A stretch of 44,328 bases of DNA, taken from Actinobacteria bacterium HGW-Actinobacteria-7 (GTDB taxonomy: Bacteria > Actinomycetota > Coriobacteriia > Anaerosomatales > PHET01). The notes beneath the pieces were generated by a model. The model was not told where the DNA came from. It saw only the letters and a program-made list of their open reading frames with translations, and made no database searches. The position numbers were made by a program, and so were the translations under genes. Positions within the stretch are counted from its first letter, which is position 1, and the number at the start of each line of letters is the position of its first letter. Shown here in pieces: positions 35,498-42,508 of the stretch. The stretch lies in assembly GCA_002841275.1 (NCBI GenBank), contig PHET01000018.1, positions 1 through 44,328 of the forward strand, written 5' to 3'.

Positions 35498-36232
35498 ATG
35501 GGCAGCAAGGCCCGAGTCAAGTTCTTGAATCGCGCGGCCCGCTACGACGGTGACATCGAGTTCGTTGACGTCATCTACACCGCGGTTATTGCGGACCACA
35601 TGACTCCCGAAGACGGCGTGCCGCTGTTTGCTGGCGTCGATGTCGGTCGGCATCCGCGACTTGCAGGGCAGAAGCCAACTAGTGACAACCGCCGTCACGT
35701 TGCAGGGCACTTGCGCAGATCGGTGTACGCCTCGTACATCAAGGACTTGTACGAGGATTTCGCGGAGTACCTGATGGAGATTGTCTCGGTGGCTCGCAAA
35801 GGGTCGAAGCCCACTGACATCGCACGAGAGCATAAGGTCACGCTAGAAGCGGGCGAGATACTGGACTGCCACTCTCTGGAGGACGTACTCGGCCTCGTCA
35901 CAGCATCGTTCTTTGACCGGCTCGAGCAGATGAGCAACACGAAGCGAATTCTGCAGCTTCTGAACGACGGGCTCGGTCTTGATCTGGATGCAGTCGTCGT
36001 AGCAGCGGCTCAGCCGTACGTGGAACTGCGGCACCTACTTGTGCATACAGATGGTGTCGCAAGCCCAGAGTTCTGCGCGGAGTTTCCCGACTTCTAAGCG
36101 TTCCCCGATGAGACCATCAAGGTTACAGACGGCACAGTCCGTGACGCGCGTAGTGCCGTGACTGCGCTGGTTGAACACATTGACTCTAAAGCCGTGGCAG
36201 CGGGTCTGGTTACGGCCCACGATATGCAGTGA
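35498..36232 (+). pseudogene. RiboL-PSP-HEPN-like ribonuclease gene interrupted by an in-frame TAA (cassette 5)
   Basis: From ATG 35498 (GGGGGG five bases upstream) the frame runs 199 residues to TAA 36095-36097. The same frame then continues open for 44 more codons (AFPDETIKVTDGTV...) to TGA 36230-36232. The continuation has protein-like composition and the expected C-terminal helix of HEPN proteins ('SAVTALVEHIDSK'). The catalytic HEPN motif R178-H-L-L-V-H183 followed by 'TDGVAS' lies before the stop and resembles the RHLIVH-type motif of RiboL-PSP-HEPN proteins. The gene may be inactivated, or it may make a truncated but active form. A sequencing error in one codon is possible. Confidence 0.68.
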
Positions 36233-36246
36233 CTACGAGGATAAGC

Positions 36247-36328
36247 GGCTGGCAAGAAGCGGATCGATCCGACTTCGCTAGTGCTCAGCCACAATGTGAG
36301 TCAACGAGCGCGGGTCCGCCAGATAGGC
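36247..36328 (+). other. attC site 5, degenerate (82 bp)
   Basis: It aligns along its length with sites 2 and 4 (shared CGACTTCGC, CATGTGAGTCA-like and AGCGCGG blocks), but R'' reads GGCTGGC and R' reads GATAGGC, so both core boxes are mutated. The stem arms (GCGGATC.. with ..GGTCCGC) pair only in part. It is probably a decayed, non-recombining site. Confidence 0.6.
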
Positions 36329-36407
36329 AGGGAAGACGGGAAGGCCAAATCACAGGGGTACGCGCTAGACTCGATTTGGAAGTGCAGCCGTTCAGAGGGG
36401 GACTTTG

Positions 36408-37181
36408 ATGGCGGTCTATCAGGACAAGGCGCGCGAGCGCGTCGCGAAGGGGATTCGCAAGTTCAAGAGCGTCGCGCAGAAGGCTCGCACGAATGGTGCG
36501 AAAGAGAGCGACACGCGCCTTATCGTCTCCTCGATCGTGAGCGATGTCTTTGGATGGGACGCCTTCAACAACCTGACCGGCGAGTATCGCATCAAAGGCA
36601 GCTTCGCTGATTTCGTCATCCGAAAGGATGGCAAGCACTTCGTCATCATCGAGGTCAAGGCGATTTCGTCCAAGCTCAACGACAAGCATCTCTATCAGGC
36701 CGTCTCTTACGCTGCGAGCGAGGGCGTCGAATGGGTCATCCTCACCAACGGCGCTGAGTGGCAGCTGCATCGGGTTCTGTTCAACAAGCCGGTTGAGAAC
36801 GAGCTGGTCTTCGAAGTCAGCCTGCTCGACGAGGACATGAAGCCCAAGGACAAGGTTGACCTTCTGTATCTCCTGACGCCGGAAGCGCAGCGCAAGGATG
36901 AGCTCGAAGTGTTCTACCAACGCACGCGAGCTCTGGCGTCGAACAACATCGCCAAGCTCCTGCTCAGCGAGTCAGTACTTACCAAGTTGCGCGCTGAAAT
37001 CAAGGCGGACTCGGGCAATCGCATCGCACTCGACGAACTCGCGGAGATCCTGGTCGGATGTGTGATTCGTCAGGATGCTCAGGGCGATCACGTCAACAAG
37101 CAGCTGAAGCGTGTCCAGAAGGCGGCCAAGACGCCGCGCAAGCCGGCGGCCGTTTGTCCACCGGCTATGGCGACGGAATAG
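36408..37181 (+). CDS. standalone HsdR N-terminal-type PD-(D/E)XK nuclease (cassette 6)
   Basis: 257 residues from ATG 36408, with GAGGGGG six bases upstream. Type I restriction R-protein N-terminal (HSDR_N) fold: 'DTRLIVSSIVSDVFGWDAFN', catalytic D68 in 'GSFADFVI', E82 and K84 in 'VIIEVKA', then 'LYQAVSYAASEGVEWVILTNGAEW'. No helicase domain follows, and no HsdM or HsdS is nearby. A role in restriction-like defence or nucleic-acid cleavage is inferred. The C-terminus ends in a basic Lys/Pro-rich tail. The leader between attC and gene is longer (80 bases) than in other cassettes. Confidence 0.8.
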   Translation: MAVYQDKARERVAKGIRKFKSVAQKARTNGAKESDTRLIVSSIVSDVFGWDAFNNLTGEYRIKGSFADFVIRKDGKHFVIIEVKAISSKLNDKHLYQAVSYAASEGVEWVILTNGAEWQLHRVLFNKPVENELVFEVSLLDEDMKPKDKVDLLYLLTPEAQRKDELEVFYQRTRALASNNIAKLLLSESVLTKLRAEIKADSGNRIALDELAEILVGCVIRQDAQGDHVNKQLKRVQKAAKTPRKPAAVCPPAMATE

Positions 37182-37206
37182 GCCGATCTGACGCCTGTCG
37201 ACTGCG

Positions 37207-37291
37207 GCCTAGCCCCGGAATCGAGCAGACGGTACAAGGTAGGATGTAGAAGGGACGGTTTGGGCCGTCGCTCATGCGTAGCACGTCACGT
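37207..37291 (+). other. attC site 6 (85 bp, partly decayed right end)
   Basis: R'' GCCTAGC (37207-37213), then CGGAATCGAGCAGACGG, and on the right GGCCGTCGCTCATGCG as in sites 1 and 3. The aligned R' is GTCACGT (37285-37291), which departs from GTTRRRY; GTTTGAC at 37290-37296 is an alternative core. Alignment to sites 1 and 3 gives exactly 85 bp. Confidence 0.7.
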
Positions 37292-37319
37292 TTGACAGAA
37301 TCGAGGATGGGGGTCTCGG

Positions 37320-38678
37320 GTGAGCACAAGCGAAGCGACCAAGGCGGTCGCCAGAGTAGAGCGCAGCGTAGAGAAACTCGCTAGGGGAGCCTCAGAGGCG
37401 GCGACCAAAGGTTTCGTGTCAGCCGACCGCATTCAGGACTCGCTTCACCTCGTTTCAGGCCAAATGCGAGGAATGGAGTCCGCAATCGGGATGCTGGTCT
37501 CGGCAGTCGATTCAGGGTTCGCGGAGATCTCGTACGAACTACATGTGCAGTCGGATTACTTGAGGCAAATCCTTGAGGTGCTGCAGGCCCCGCTCGACAC
37601 GCAGTCTCGCGAGCTTCGACGACGTGCCCAAGAGGCCTATGCGAATGGCTGGATTGACGAGGCGCAGGAGGACTTCGAGCGATCTCGCGAGCTGAACAAG
37701 TACGACTTCACTGTTCATCAGTACTTGGGGAATATCGCCTTCTTCCATCGTGAAGACTTCAAGGCGGCGGACCAGTCCTACGCGGCGGCCGCGAAGTACG
37801 CTGCCCCAAAGTCTGATTTCGACGCTGCCCTTGCTCTACTGAGTCGAGCCGCAGTATCGCAAGCTGGCGAAGACGTGTTGGGTGCCCTGGAGTTCGCGGA
37901 GCAGGCGCTCTCGACCAGCCCGGATCTGCCTGAGGCTCAGTACGCTGTCGCGCGATACCTGGCCGCCTCCGGTAGCACAGACGAAGGTCGCATCCGCCAG
38001 CTACTGCTCTCAAGCTTTCGTTCGCGGCTGGCGCTCTGCTTGGCAGCCGCAGGCGATGGGGCGTTCACAGCACGGCGCTCGCTTGTCGACGGGGTAGTCG
38101 AGGAGTATCGCGCATACCTTCGTGAGAGATTCAGCACCCTCAGATCCGCTTGGTCGCGGGCTTGCGATTCCGTCCAGCCGATCACGAGCCTGCCTCATGC
38201 GCAGCAGGCATTAGCCGCTTCGGCTGATGGCCGCTCGAGACTGACCCTGGTTGAAGGGATTGCACGGCGAGACACTGTGGTCGACCTATTCGACGCAGAC
38301 CTACAGCTCAAGAACGGTTTTGCCAACCTGCAGTCTCAGCTGCGCCAGGGCGTTGCCAGCGCGCGGAGCCGTGTGCAGGGCGAAGATTCGAGCCGCAATC
38401 AGAAGGCATCGTCTGCGGGGAGCAGGACGGCGGGAGTACTTGCGCCCATTCTCGTAATTGTGGGGCTGCTGGGGGGGTGCTCTGCGGGCTTCAGCTCCGT
38501 TGATGGCTCAGCCGGCAGCTTGCTCAACATCCTGTTCTTCCCGATAGTGGGCGGATTCCTGGGATTCGGACTTGCGAAGCTGATAGGGACGGGAATCGGC
38601 ACACCTACAGATCGAAGTAGCTTGATACAGCAGTATGCTGCGATTGAGCAAGCGGTCTCATCCGTGTCAATCGGCTAG
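37320..38678 (+). CDS. coiled-coil/TPR protein with C-terminal membrane pair (cassette-like gene 7)
   Basis: 452 residues; GTG start with GGGGGTCTCG upstream. The N-terminal ~110 residues are helical and amphipathic ('ATKAVARVERSVEKLARGAS'), likely coiled coil. TPR-like repeats lie at ~115-240 ('AQEAYANGWIDEAQEDFERS', 'YLGNIAFFHREDFKAADQSY', 'ALEFAEQALSTSPDLPEAQY'). The middle is helical, and two transmembrane segments lie near 375-395 (VLAPILVIVGLLGGCSAGF) and 405-425. No enzyme motif was seen. It could be a sensor or scaffold. No convincing attC follows it, so it may be the last cassette, one with a lost attC, or a resident gene. Confidence 0.65.
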   Translation: MSTSEATKAVARVERSVEKLARGASEAATKGFVSADRIQDSLHLVSGQMRGMESAIGMLVSAVDSGFAEISYELHVQSDYLRQILEVLQAPLDTQSRELRRRAQEAYANGWIDEAQEDFERSRELNKYDFTVHQYLGNIAFFHREDFKAADQSYAAAAKYAAPKSDFDAALALLSRAAVSQAGEDVLGALEFAEQALSTSPDLPEAQYAVARYLAASGSTDEGRIRQLLLSSFRSRLALCLAAAGDGAFTARRSLVDGVVEEYRAYLRERFSTLRSAWSRACDSVQPITSLPHAQQALAASADGRSRLTLVEGIARRDTVVDLFDADLQLKNGFANLQSQLRQGVASARSRVQGEDSSRNQKASSAGSRTAGVLAPILVIVGLLGGCSAGFSSVDGSAGSLLNILFFPIVGGFLGFGLAKLIGTGIGTPTDRSSLIQQYAAIEQAVSSVSIG

Positions 38679-38719
38679 GACTGCCGGCGACCATCTGTCG
38701 AACGAGAGGACCGTGCAGA

Positions 38720-38771
38720 CAAGAGCGTCCTCCTGTGTACGGTGCAGCAGCAATCGCGTGAGGCGCTCTTG
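38720..38771. repeat. 12-bp inverted repeat with a single unpaired T
   Basis: CAAGAGCG-T-CCTC (38720-38732) pairs with GAGG-CGCTCTTG (38760-38771), leaving one bulged T and a 27-nt loop, in the gap between the TPR gene and the next gene. The bulge recalls an attC extrahelical base, but no R''/R' core boxes flank it. Confidence 0.45.
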
Positions 38772-38849
38772 CAGCTTATCCGCGACATGCTTGCGGAACA
38801 TGAATGACGTTTGTTTGGACGGATACACAACTGCGGTCGGGAGACTAGC

Positions 38850-39365
38850 GTGCAACACCAGAACCCTAGGCAATCCACCAAGTCCAGTGTTCAGCTGCAG
38901 CCCACGCCGCTGGAACTCGAGATGTACAAACAAGCCCACGAAACACGACGGAAGTGGGAGGGCTACATCTGGCAATGGGGCGTGGTCGTCACCGCATTAG
39001 TCTCGTTCTCTGCGGTTCTACTGGCGGCGCCCTCAAAGACCGGCGGCCTGTCTTCATTGTCAGAGGGCGCACCGGAGATCGTGTTTCTCGGCAAGGCGAT
39101 GCTCTTCTTGCTGGCCATATTCCTGCTGTCGATTGCGCTGAACGTGTTTCGCGCTCGACAATTGATGAAGCGGATTGAGCGGACTATTGTGCGGTTCCAC
39201 GACACATTCGGGTTGACTGCCTTCCCAATTGTGCCCGGTGAACTTGATGATTCATCCAACCGCTTCTCATGGTTCTTGAGCTCAACGCGCTACTCGGTGC
39301 TGGCGCACTTCCTCGCCTTCGCCGTCTTCTTGTCAATCGCAATCTATGAGGTGTTCTCGAGATGA
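38850..39365 (+). CDS. small membrane protein of unknown function
   Basis: 171 residues from GTG 38850, chosen for GGGAG seven bases upstream; the longer frame from 38811 lacks a ribosome site. Likely three transmembrane segments: ~45-63 (WGVVVTALVSFSAVLLAAP), ~82-102 (AMLFLLAIFLLSIALNVF) and ~147-168 (HFLAFAVFLSIAIYEVFS). The middle loop is basic ('RARQLMKRIERTIVRFHDTF'). The stop overlaps the cupin ATG (ATGA). No family recognised. It may belong to the array's tail. Confidence 0.6.
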   Translation: MQHQNPRQSTKSSVQLQPTPLELEMYKQAHETRRKWEGYIWQWGVVVTALVSFSAVLLAAPSKTGGLSSLSEGAPEIVFLGKAMLFLLAIFLLSIALNVFRARQLMKRIERTIVRFHDTFGLTAFPIVPGELDDSSNRFSWFLSSTRYSVLAHFLAFAVFLSIAIYEVFSR

Positions 39366-39724
39366 TTAGGATTCACGCGACCGACGCGCAGCGTTGGGAC
39401 GTTCGGCAGGGCTACGAAAAGCGCGCTCTTATGCCGTTAGGTTCTCTCGCGGGTCGCGCGATTCAGCTCCAAGAGACGATGATCCGTCCTGGAGACAACG
39501 TGGCAGCCCATCATCACTGCGAGCAGACCGAGATCATCTACATCACCAGTGGGAGTGGGCGTTTCAGCGTTAGCGGCGAGGAGTTTGGGGTGGCGTCCGG
39601 AGATATCGTCGTGATTGAGCCCGGAGAGAGCCACGACGCCGGTTGTGATGGCGCGGCGCCGCTTCGGTTCCTTACGTTCAAGCTTGATTACGCGAAAGCA
39701 GACAGCGATACAGTGTGGGAGTGA
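39362..39724 (+). CDS. cupin-fold protein
   Basis: 120 residues; ATG overlaps the preceding stop. Single cupin_2 barrel: 'VAAHHHCEQTEIIYITSGSG' is the first cupin motif, G(X)5HXH(X)3-4E-like with H50-H52 and E56-like metal ligands, and 'GDIVVIEPGESHDAG' is the second (final His). It may be a small metal-binding isomerase, dioxygenase or sensory domain. Coupling to a membrane protein gene gives no further clue. Confidence 0.8.
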   Translation: MIRIHATDAQRWDVRQGYEKRALMPLGSLAGRAIQLQETMIRPGDNVAAHHHCEQTEIIYITSGSGRFSVSGEEFGVASGDIVVIEPGESHDAGCDGAAPLRFLTFKLDYAKADSDTVWE

Positions 39725-39733
39725 ATACGGTGC

Positions 39734-39772
39734 GTTCCGAAATGGGCGTGTCCTGTGAGTTCAGGTCGGAAC
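39734..39772. terminator. hairpin after the cupin gene, possible terminator
   Basis: GTTCCGA (39734-39740) pairs with TCGGAAC (39766-39772), and inside it CCTG...CAGG adds a second stem next to the first on the right side. There is no T tract, so termination is uncertain. The remaining ~160 bases before the ABC genes show nothing else. Confidence 0.3.
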
Positions 39773-39936
39773 AACATCACTAGCACTCTTGCGCTCGGGC
39801 CTACCTGAGTGGCTGGGCTGAAGGATCCACGAGCGGGCGTCCTCACTCGGCGCAGCCTTTCGGGCCCCACTGCCTTTTCATGCTCAGGCACGCCCGTGGC
39901 GCGCACTCAGCGCCAGCGCCCCCGCTTATCGCTCCG

Positions 39937-40698
39937 CTACGAGATTCTGCGGCGGTAGACGACCATGGCGAAGCTGTAGGCGACGACGAGTGTGCCGACG
40001 CACCAGGCCAGCGCGATCCAGATGTCGGTGCCGACCGGCTGCTGTGCGAACAGGTCGCGGATCGCGTTGACGATCGATGTCACCGGCTGGTGCTCGGCGA
40101 AGGCGCGTACCGGGCCGGGCATGGTGTCGGTGGGCACGAATGCTGAGCTGATGAATGGCAGCAAGATGAGCGGGTAGGAGAACGCGCTCGCGCCGTCCAC
40201 GGTCTTGGCGGAGAGACCAGCGATCACAGCGAGCCACGTCAACGCCAGCGTGAACAGGATCAGGATGCCGGCGACCGCGAGCCACGCCAGCACGCCCGCT
40301 CCCGAGCGGAAGCCCATGATCAGGGCGACGAGTACGACAACCACGAGCGAGATGAGATTGGCGACCAGCGAGGTCAGCACGTGCGCCCACAGAACGGACG
40401 ACCGTGCGATCGGCATGGACTGGAATCGCTCGAAGATGCCGCTCTGCATGTCCAGGAAGAGCCGATATGCGGTGTAGGCGATGCCTGACGCGATCGTGAT
40501 GAGCAGGATGCCGGGCAGCAGGTAGTTCACATACGAATCCGACCCTGTGTCGATTGCACCGCCGAGCACGTAGACGAACAGCAGCATGAAGGCTACTGGC
40601 ATGATCGCGGTCGTGATGATGGTGTCCAGGCTGCGCGTGATGTGGCGCAGGGATCGTCCCGTCAGGACGGCGGTGTCGCCGAAGAAATGACTGCTCAT
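39937..40698 (-). CDS. ABC-2 type exporter permease (DrrB-like)
   Basis: 253 residues with six predicted transmembrane segments ('TIITTAIMPVAFMLLFVYVL', 'LLPGILLITIASGIAYTAY', 'LISLVVVVLVALIMGF', 'WLAVAGILILFTLALTWLAV', 'LILLPFISSAF', 'WIALAWCVGTLVVAYSFAM'). The ABC-2 signature 'IFERFQSMPIARSSVLWAHVL' links TM2 and TM3, and 'FAEHQPVTSIVNAIRDLF' is typical of DrrB-type drug exporters. The start overlaps the ATPase gene end by four bases. The pair would export a drug or lipid-like compound; the substrate is unknown. Confidence 0.88.
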   Translation of the reverse strand: MSSHFFGDTAVLTGRSLRHITRSLDTIITTAIMPVAFMLLFVYVLGGAIDTGSDSYVNYLLPGILLITIASGIAYTAYRLFLDMQSGIFERFQSMPIARSSVLWAHVLTSLVANLISLVVVVLVALIMGFRSGAGVLAWLAVAGILILFTLALTWLAVIAGLSAKTVDGASAFSYPLILLPFISSAFVPTDTMPGPVRAFAEHQPVTSIVNAIRDLFAQQPVGTDIWIALAWCVGTLVVAYSFAMVVYRRRIS

Positions 40699-41510
40699 CG
40701 TTGCTCCTCACTCGTCCGTGCCGACGCGCGGTCACTGCCAGCGGCGCCGTTTCTGCCGTCGGCGCCGACGATCGCGAGGAAGACGTTCTCGAGGGTCGGT
40801 TGTTTCTCGACGTATTCGACCTTGGCGGGGGGGAGTAGCTGCTTGAGCTCGGCGAGGGTGCCGTTGACGATGATCCGACCCTCGTGGAGGATCGCGATCC
40901 GATCGGCGAGCTGCTCGGCCTCGTCGAGATACTGCGTCGTCAGCAGCACGGTCGTGCCGTTCTCGGCGAGTTTCCGGACGGTCTGCCATACCTCGAGGCG
41001 CGCCTGGGGGTCGAGCCCGGCCGTCGGCTCGTCGAGGAAGATGACCGGCGGATTCCCGATGAGGCTCATCGCGATGTCGAGACGGCGACGCATACCACCG
41101 GAGTATGTCGACACCTTCCGCGCGCTGGCGTCGGTCAGCGAGAAGCGATCGAGCAGATCATCCGCAATCGTGCCCGGGCTCTCGAGGTGCCGCAACCGGG
41201 CGACCAGCACGAGGTTCTCCCGACCGCTCAGGATTCCATCAACGGCCGCGAACTGCCCGGTGAGGCTGATGGACTCCCGCACGTTCGCAGCCTGCATCGC
41301 GACATCGGAGCCGTTGACGCTGGCCGTCCCCGCGTCGGCCTTGAGCAGCGTGGACAGGATGTTCACGATCGTTGTCTTGCCCGCCCCGTTCGAACCGAGC
41401 AGGGCGAAGATGCTGCCCCGCGCCACGTCGAAGTCCACGCCGCGCAGCACGTGGAGGTCCTTGTATGACTTCTCCAGGCCCTGCACGTGGATAGCTGAAT
41501 CTGTGGTCAT
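40695..41510 (-). CDS. ABC exporter ATP-binding protein (DrrA-like)
   Basis: 271 residues. Walker A 'LLGSNGAGKTTIV', Q-loop 'SLTGQFAAVD', signature 'YSGGMRRRLDIAMSL', Walker B 'VIFLDEPTAGLDP', H-region 'VLLTTQYLDEAEQLADRI'. The C-terminal ~50 residues follow the DrrA pattern ('PTLENVFLAIVG'). It forms a transporter with the adjacent permease. ATG overlaps the preceding DUF1048 stop codon (ATGA). The operon order PadR-DUF1048-ATPase-permease implies regulation by the PadR repressor. Confidence 0.92.
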   Translation of the reverse strand: MTTDSAIHVQGLEKSYKDLHVLRGVDFDVARGSIFALLGSNGAGKTTIVNILSTLLKADAGTASVNGSDVAMQAANVRESISLTGQFAAVDGILSGRENLVLVARLRHLESPGTIADDLLDRFSLTDASARKVSTYSGGMRRRLDIAMSLIGNPPVIFLDEPTAGLDPQARLEVWQTVRKLAENGTTVLLTTQYLDEAEQLADRIAILHEGRIIVNGTLAELKQLLPPAKVEYVEKQPTLENVFLAIVGADGRNGAAGSDRASARTSEEQR

Positions 41511-41872
41511 TGCGTCCCGCCTCGCTCCGCGTCCTCGATCGAGGCGATCAGGCGCGCGCGCTCCTTATCGATCCAATGCGTGCCACTGTAGGACTGGGCG
41601 AATGTCTCGGCGAACTCGACCGGGTCCTCGCCGACGATCGTGCGCACCGGCGTGCCGTCAACGGCGGCGCGCTCCCAGAGCTCGACAAAGTCGCCCATCA
41701 TCGTCATGAGGGTTTTTCCGTCCGTGAAGCCCGCGTAGTACATAAAGTACCGCTGTAGCGCCTTCGCGGCGGTGCCGTACGGCTCGGGAAGCGCATCGAT
41801 GCGCGCCTTGTACAGCTTGTACTGCTTCTTCTGTTCGAGGGACCCGGTGATGGTCTCGATCCATTTGGCCAT
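41507..41872 (-). CDS. DUF1048 family protein
   Basis: 121 residues from ATG 41872, with AGGAGAGTAGTC upstream. 'WIETITGSLEQKKQYKLYKARIDALPEPY' and 'ALQRYFMYYAGFTDGK' are the DUF1048 pattern of small helical proteins that accompany PadR regulators and ABC exporters in actinobacteria and firmicutes. Biochemical role unknown. Two bases separate it from the padR stop. Confidence 0.8.
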   Translation of the reverse strand: MAKWIETITGSLEQKKQYKLYKARIDALPEPYGTAAKALQRYFMYYAGFTDGKTLMTMMGDFVELWERAAVDGTPVRTIVGEDPVEFAETFAQSYSGTHWIDKERARLIASIEDAERGGTQ

Positions 41873-41874
41873 GA

Positions 41875-42201
41875 CTACTCTCCTTTGCGGAGCTGTTCGA
41901 GGCGTTCTGCGAGGAAGCTCCAAGTCCCCCAGAAATCTTCGAGATACTCCTGTCCCTGAGCGTTGAGCGAATAGACTTTGCGCGGTGGCCCCTTCTCGGA
42001 TGGGTGCTTCTCCACGTCGACGAGGCCTCTCTGCTCGATCCTGATTAGCAGCGCGTAGACGGTGCCCTCGGCAATGTCGGAGAAACCCATCTCCCGCAAC
42101 CGTGCCGTGATCTCGTAGCCGTACGCAGGCCGTGCGGACAGGATCGCGAGGACGATGCCCTCCAGCGTTCCTTTGAGCATCTCCGTCATCTGCCTGCCCA
42201 C
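41875..42201 (-). CDS. PadR family transcriptional regulator
   Basis: 108 residues; GTG 42201 with GAGGTGA six bases upstream; ATG 42189 is an alternative. The winged-helix PadR N-domain is clear: 'MLKGTLEGIVLAILSARPAYGYEI', 'GFSDIAEGTVYALLIRIEQRGLV', 'EKGPPRKVYSLNAQGQEYL'. PadR repressors usually control the adjacent exporter and respond to its substrate. A 24-bp palindrome lies 26 bases upstream and is a likely autoregulatory operator. Confidence 0.9.
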   Translation of the reverse strand: MGRQMTEMLKGTLEGIVLAILSARPAYGYEITARLREMGFSDIAEGTVYALLIRIEQRGLVDVEKHPSEKGPPRKVYSLNAQGQEYLEDFWGTWSFLAERLEQLRKGE

Positions 42202-42227
42202 GGAACATCACCTCGGTCTACTCAGCA

Positions 42228-42251
42228 TTACTAGCTACTGGTACATAGTAA
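42228..42251. promoter_or_regulatory. 24-bp palindrome upstream of padR, candidate operator
   Basis: TTACTA-GC-TAC-TG-GTA-CA-TAGTAA: 18 of 24 positions are symmetric, in an A/T-rich patch directly upstream of the padR operon. The size and position fit a dimeric winged-helix repressor site. The 257 bases from here to 42508 hold no other recognised feature. Confidence 0.55.
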
Positions 42252-42508
42252 CACAGAGTAGTTGGGGCGCAAGCTGCATCTAGTGGCAGGAGTTCCCAGG
42301 GTGGCAGCGTTCGGAGACCCGGAAGACCAAGCCAACAGACCAAAGACGGAGCGCTCCGGGCTCAGGAGGGGCGGCCGTGTGATGTATCCTCGGCTAGGAG
42401 GTGCGCGCGGCCGGGTTTCTGGCCATGCGTAGAAGCGTTGGGCGTACGCGCTCACAGGTGTGTCGAGAGCGCCTTGGGTGAACTTGGGACTTATCGAAGG
42501 GGGCTGTC

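Larger units (their letters stand above)
31404..37291 (+). mobile_element. integron gene-cassette array without a visible integrase (CALIN-like)
   Basis: Six modules, each with one gene on the plus strand followed by an attC-like site: SIR2 protein, four-TM protein, coiled-coil/TM protein, HEPN-like protein, broken HEPN protein, HsdR-N nuclease. A further gene (37320) lies after the last site. Each module starts at a GTT-type core, has a short leader, then an open frame. The sites sit where cassette 59-base elements belong; five of the six are 84-85 bp and the degenerate fifth is 82 bp. No tyrosine-recombinase IntI gene is present in the window. The genes lack the strong G/C third-position bias of their neighbours. 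The downstream limit is uncertain and could extend to about 39360. Confidence 0.82.

Noticed and set aside
37290-37296. GTTTGAC as the R' core of attC site 6
   Set aside because: Alignment with sites 1 and 3 places the core five bases earlier (GTCACGT), giving the usual 85 bp; GTTTGAC is kept only as an alternative.
38673-38757. An 85-bp attC after the TPR gene, starting at GGCTAGG
   Set aside because: L''/L' arms do not pair and no GTTRRRY box occurs at the expected distance; only the separate bulged repeat at 38720-38771 was kept.
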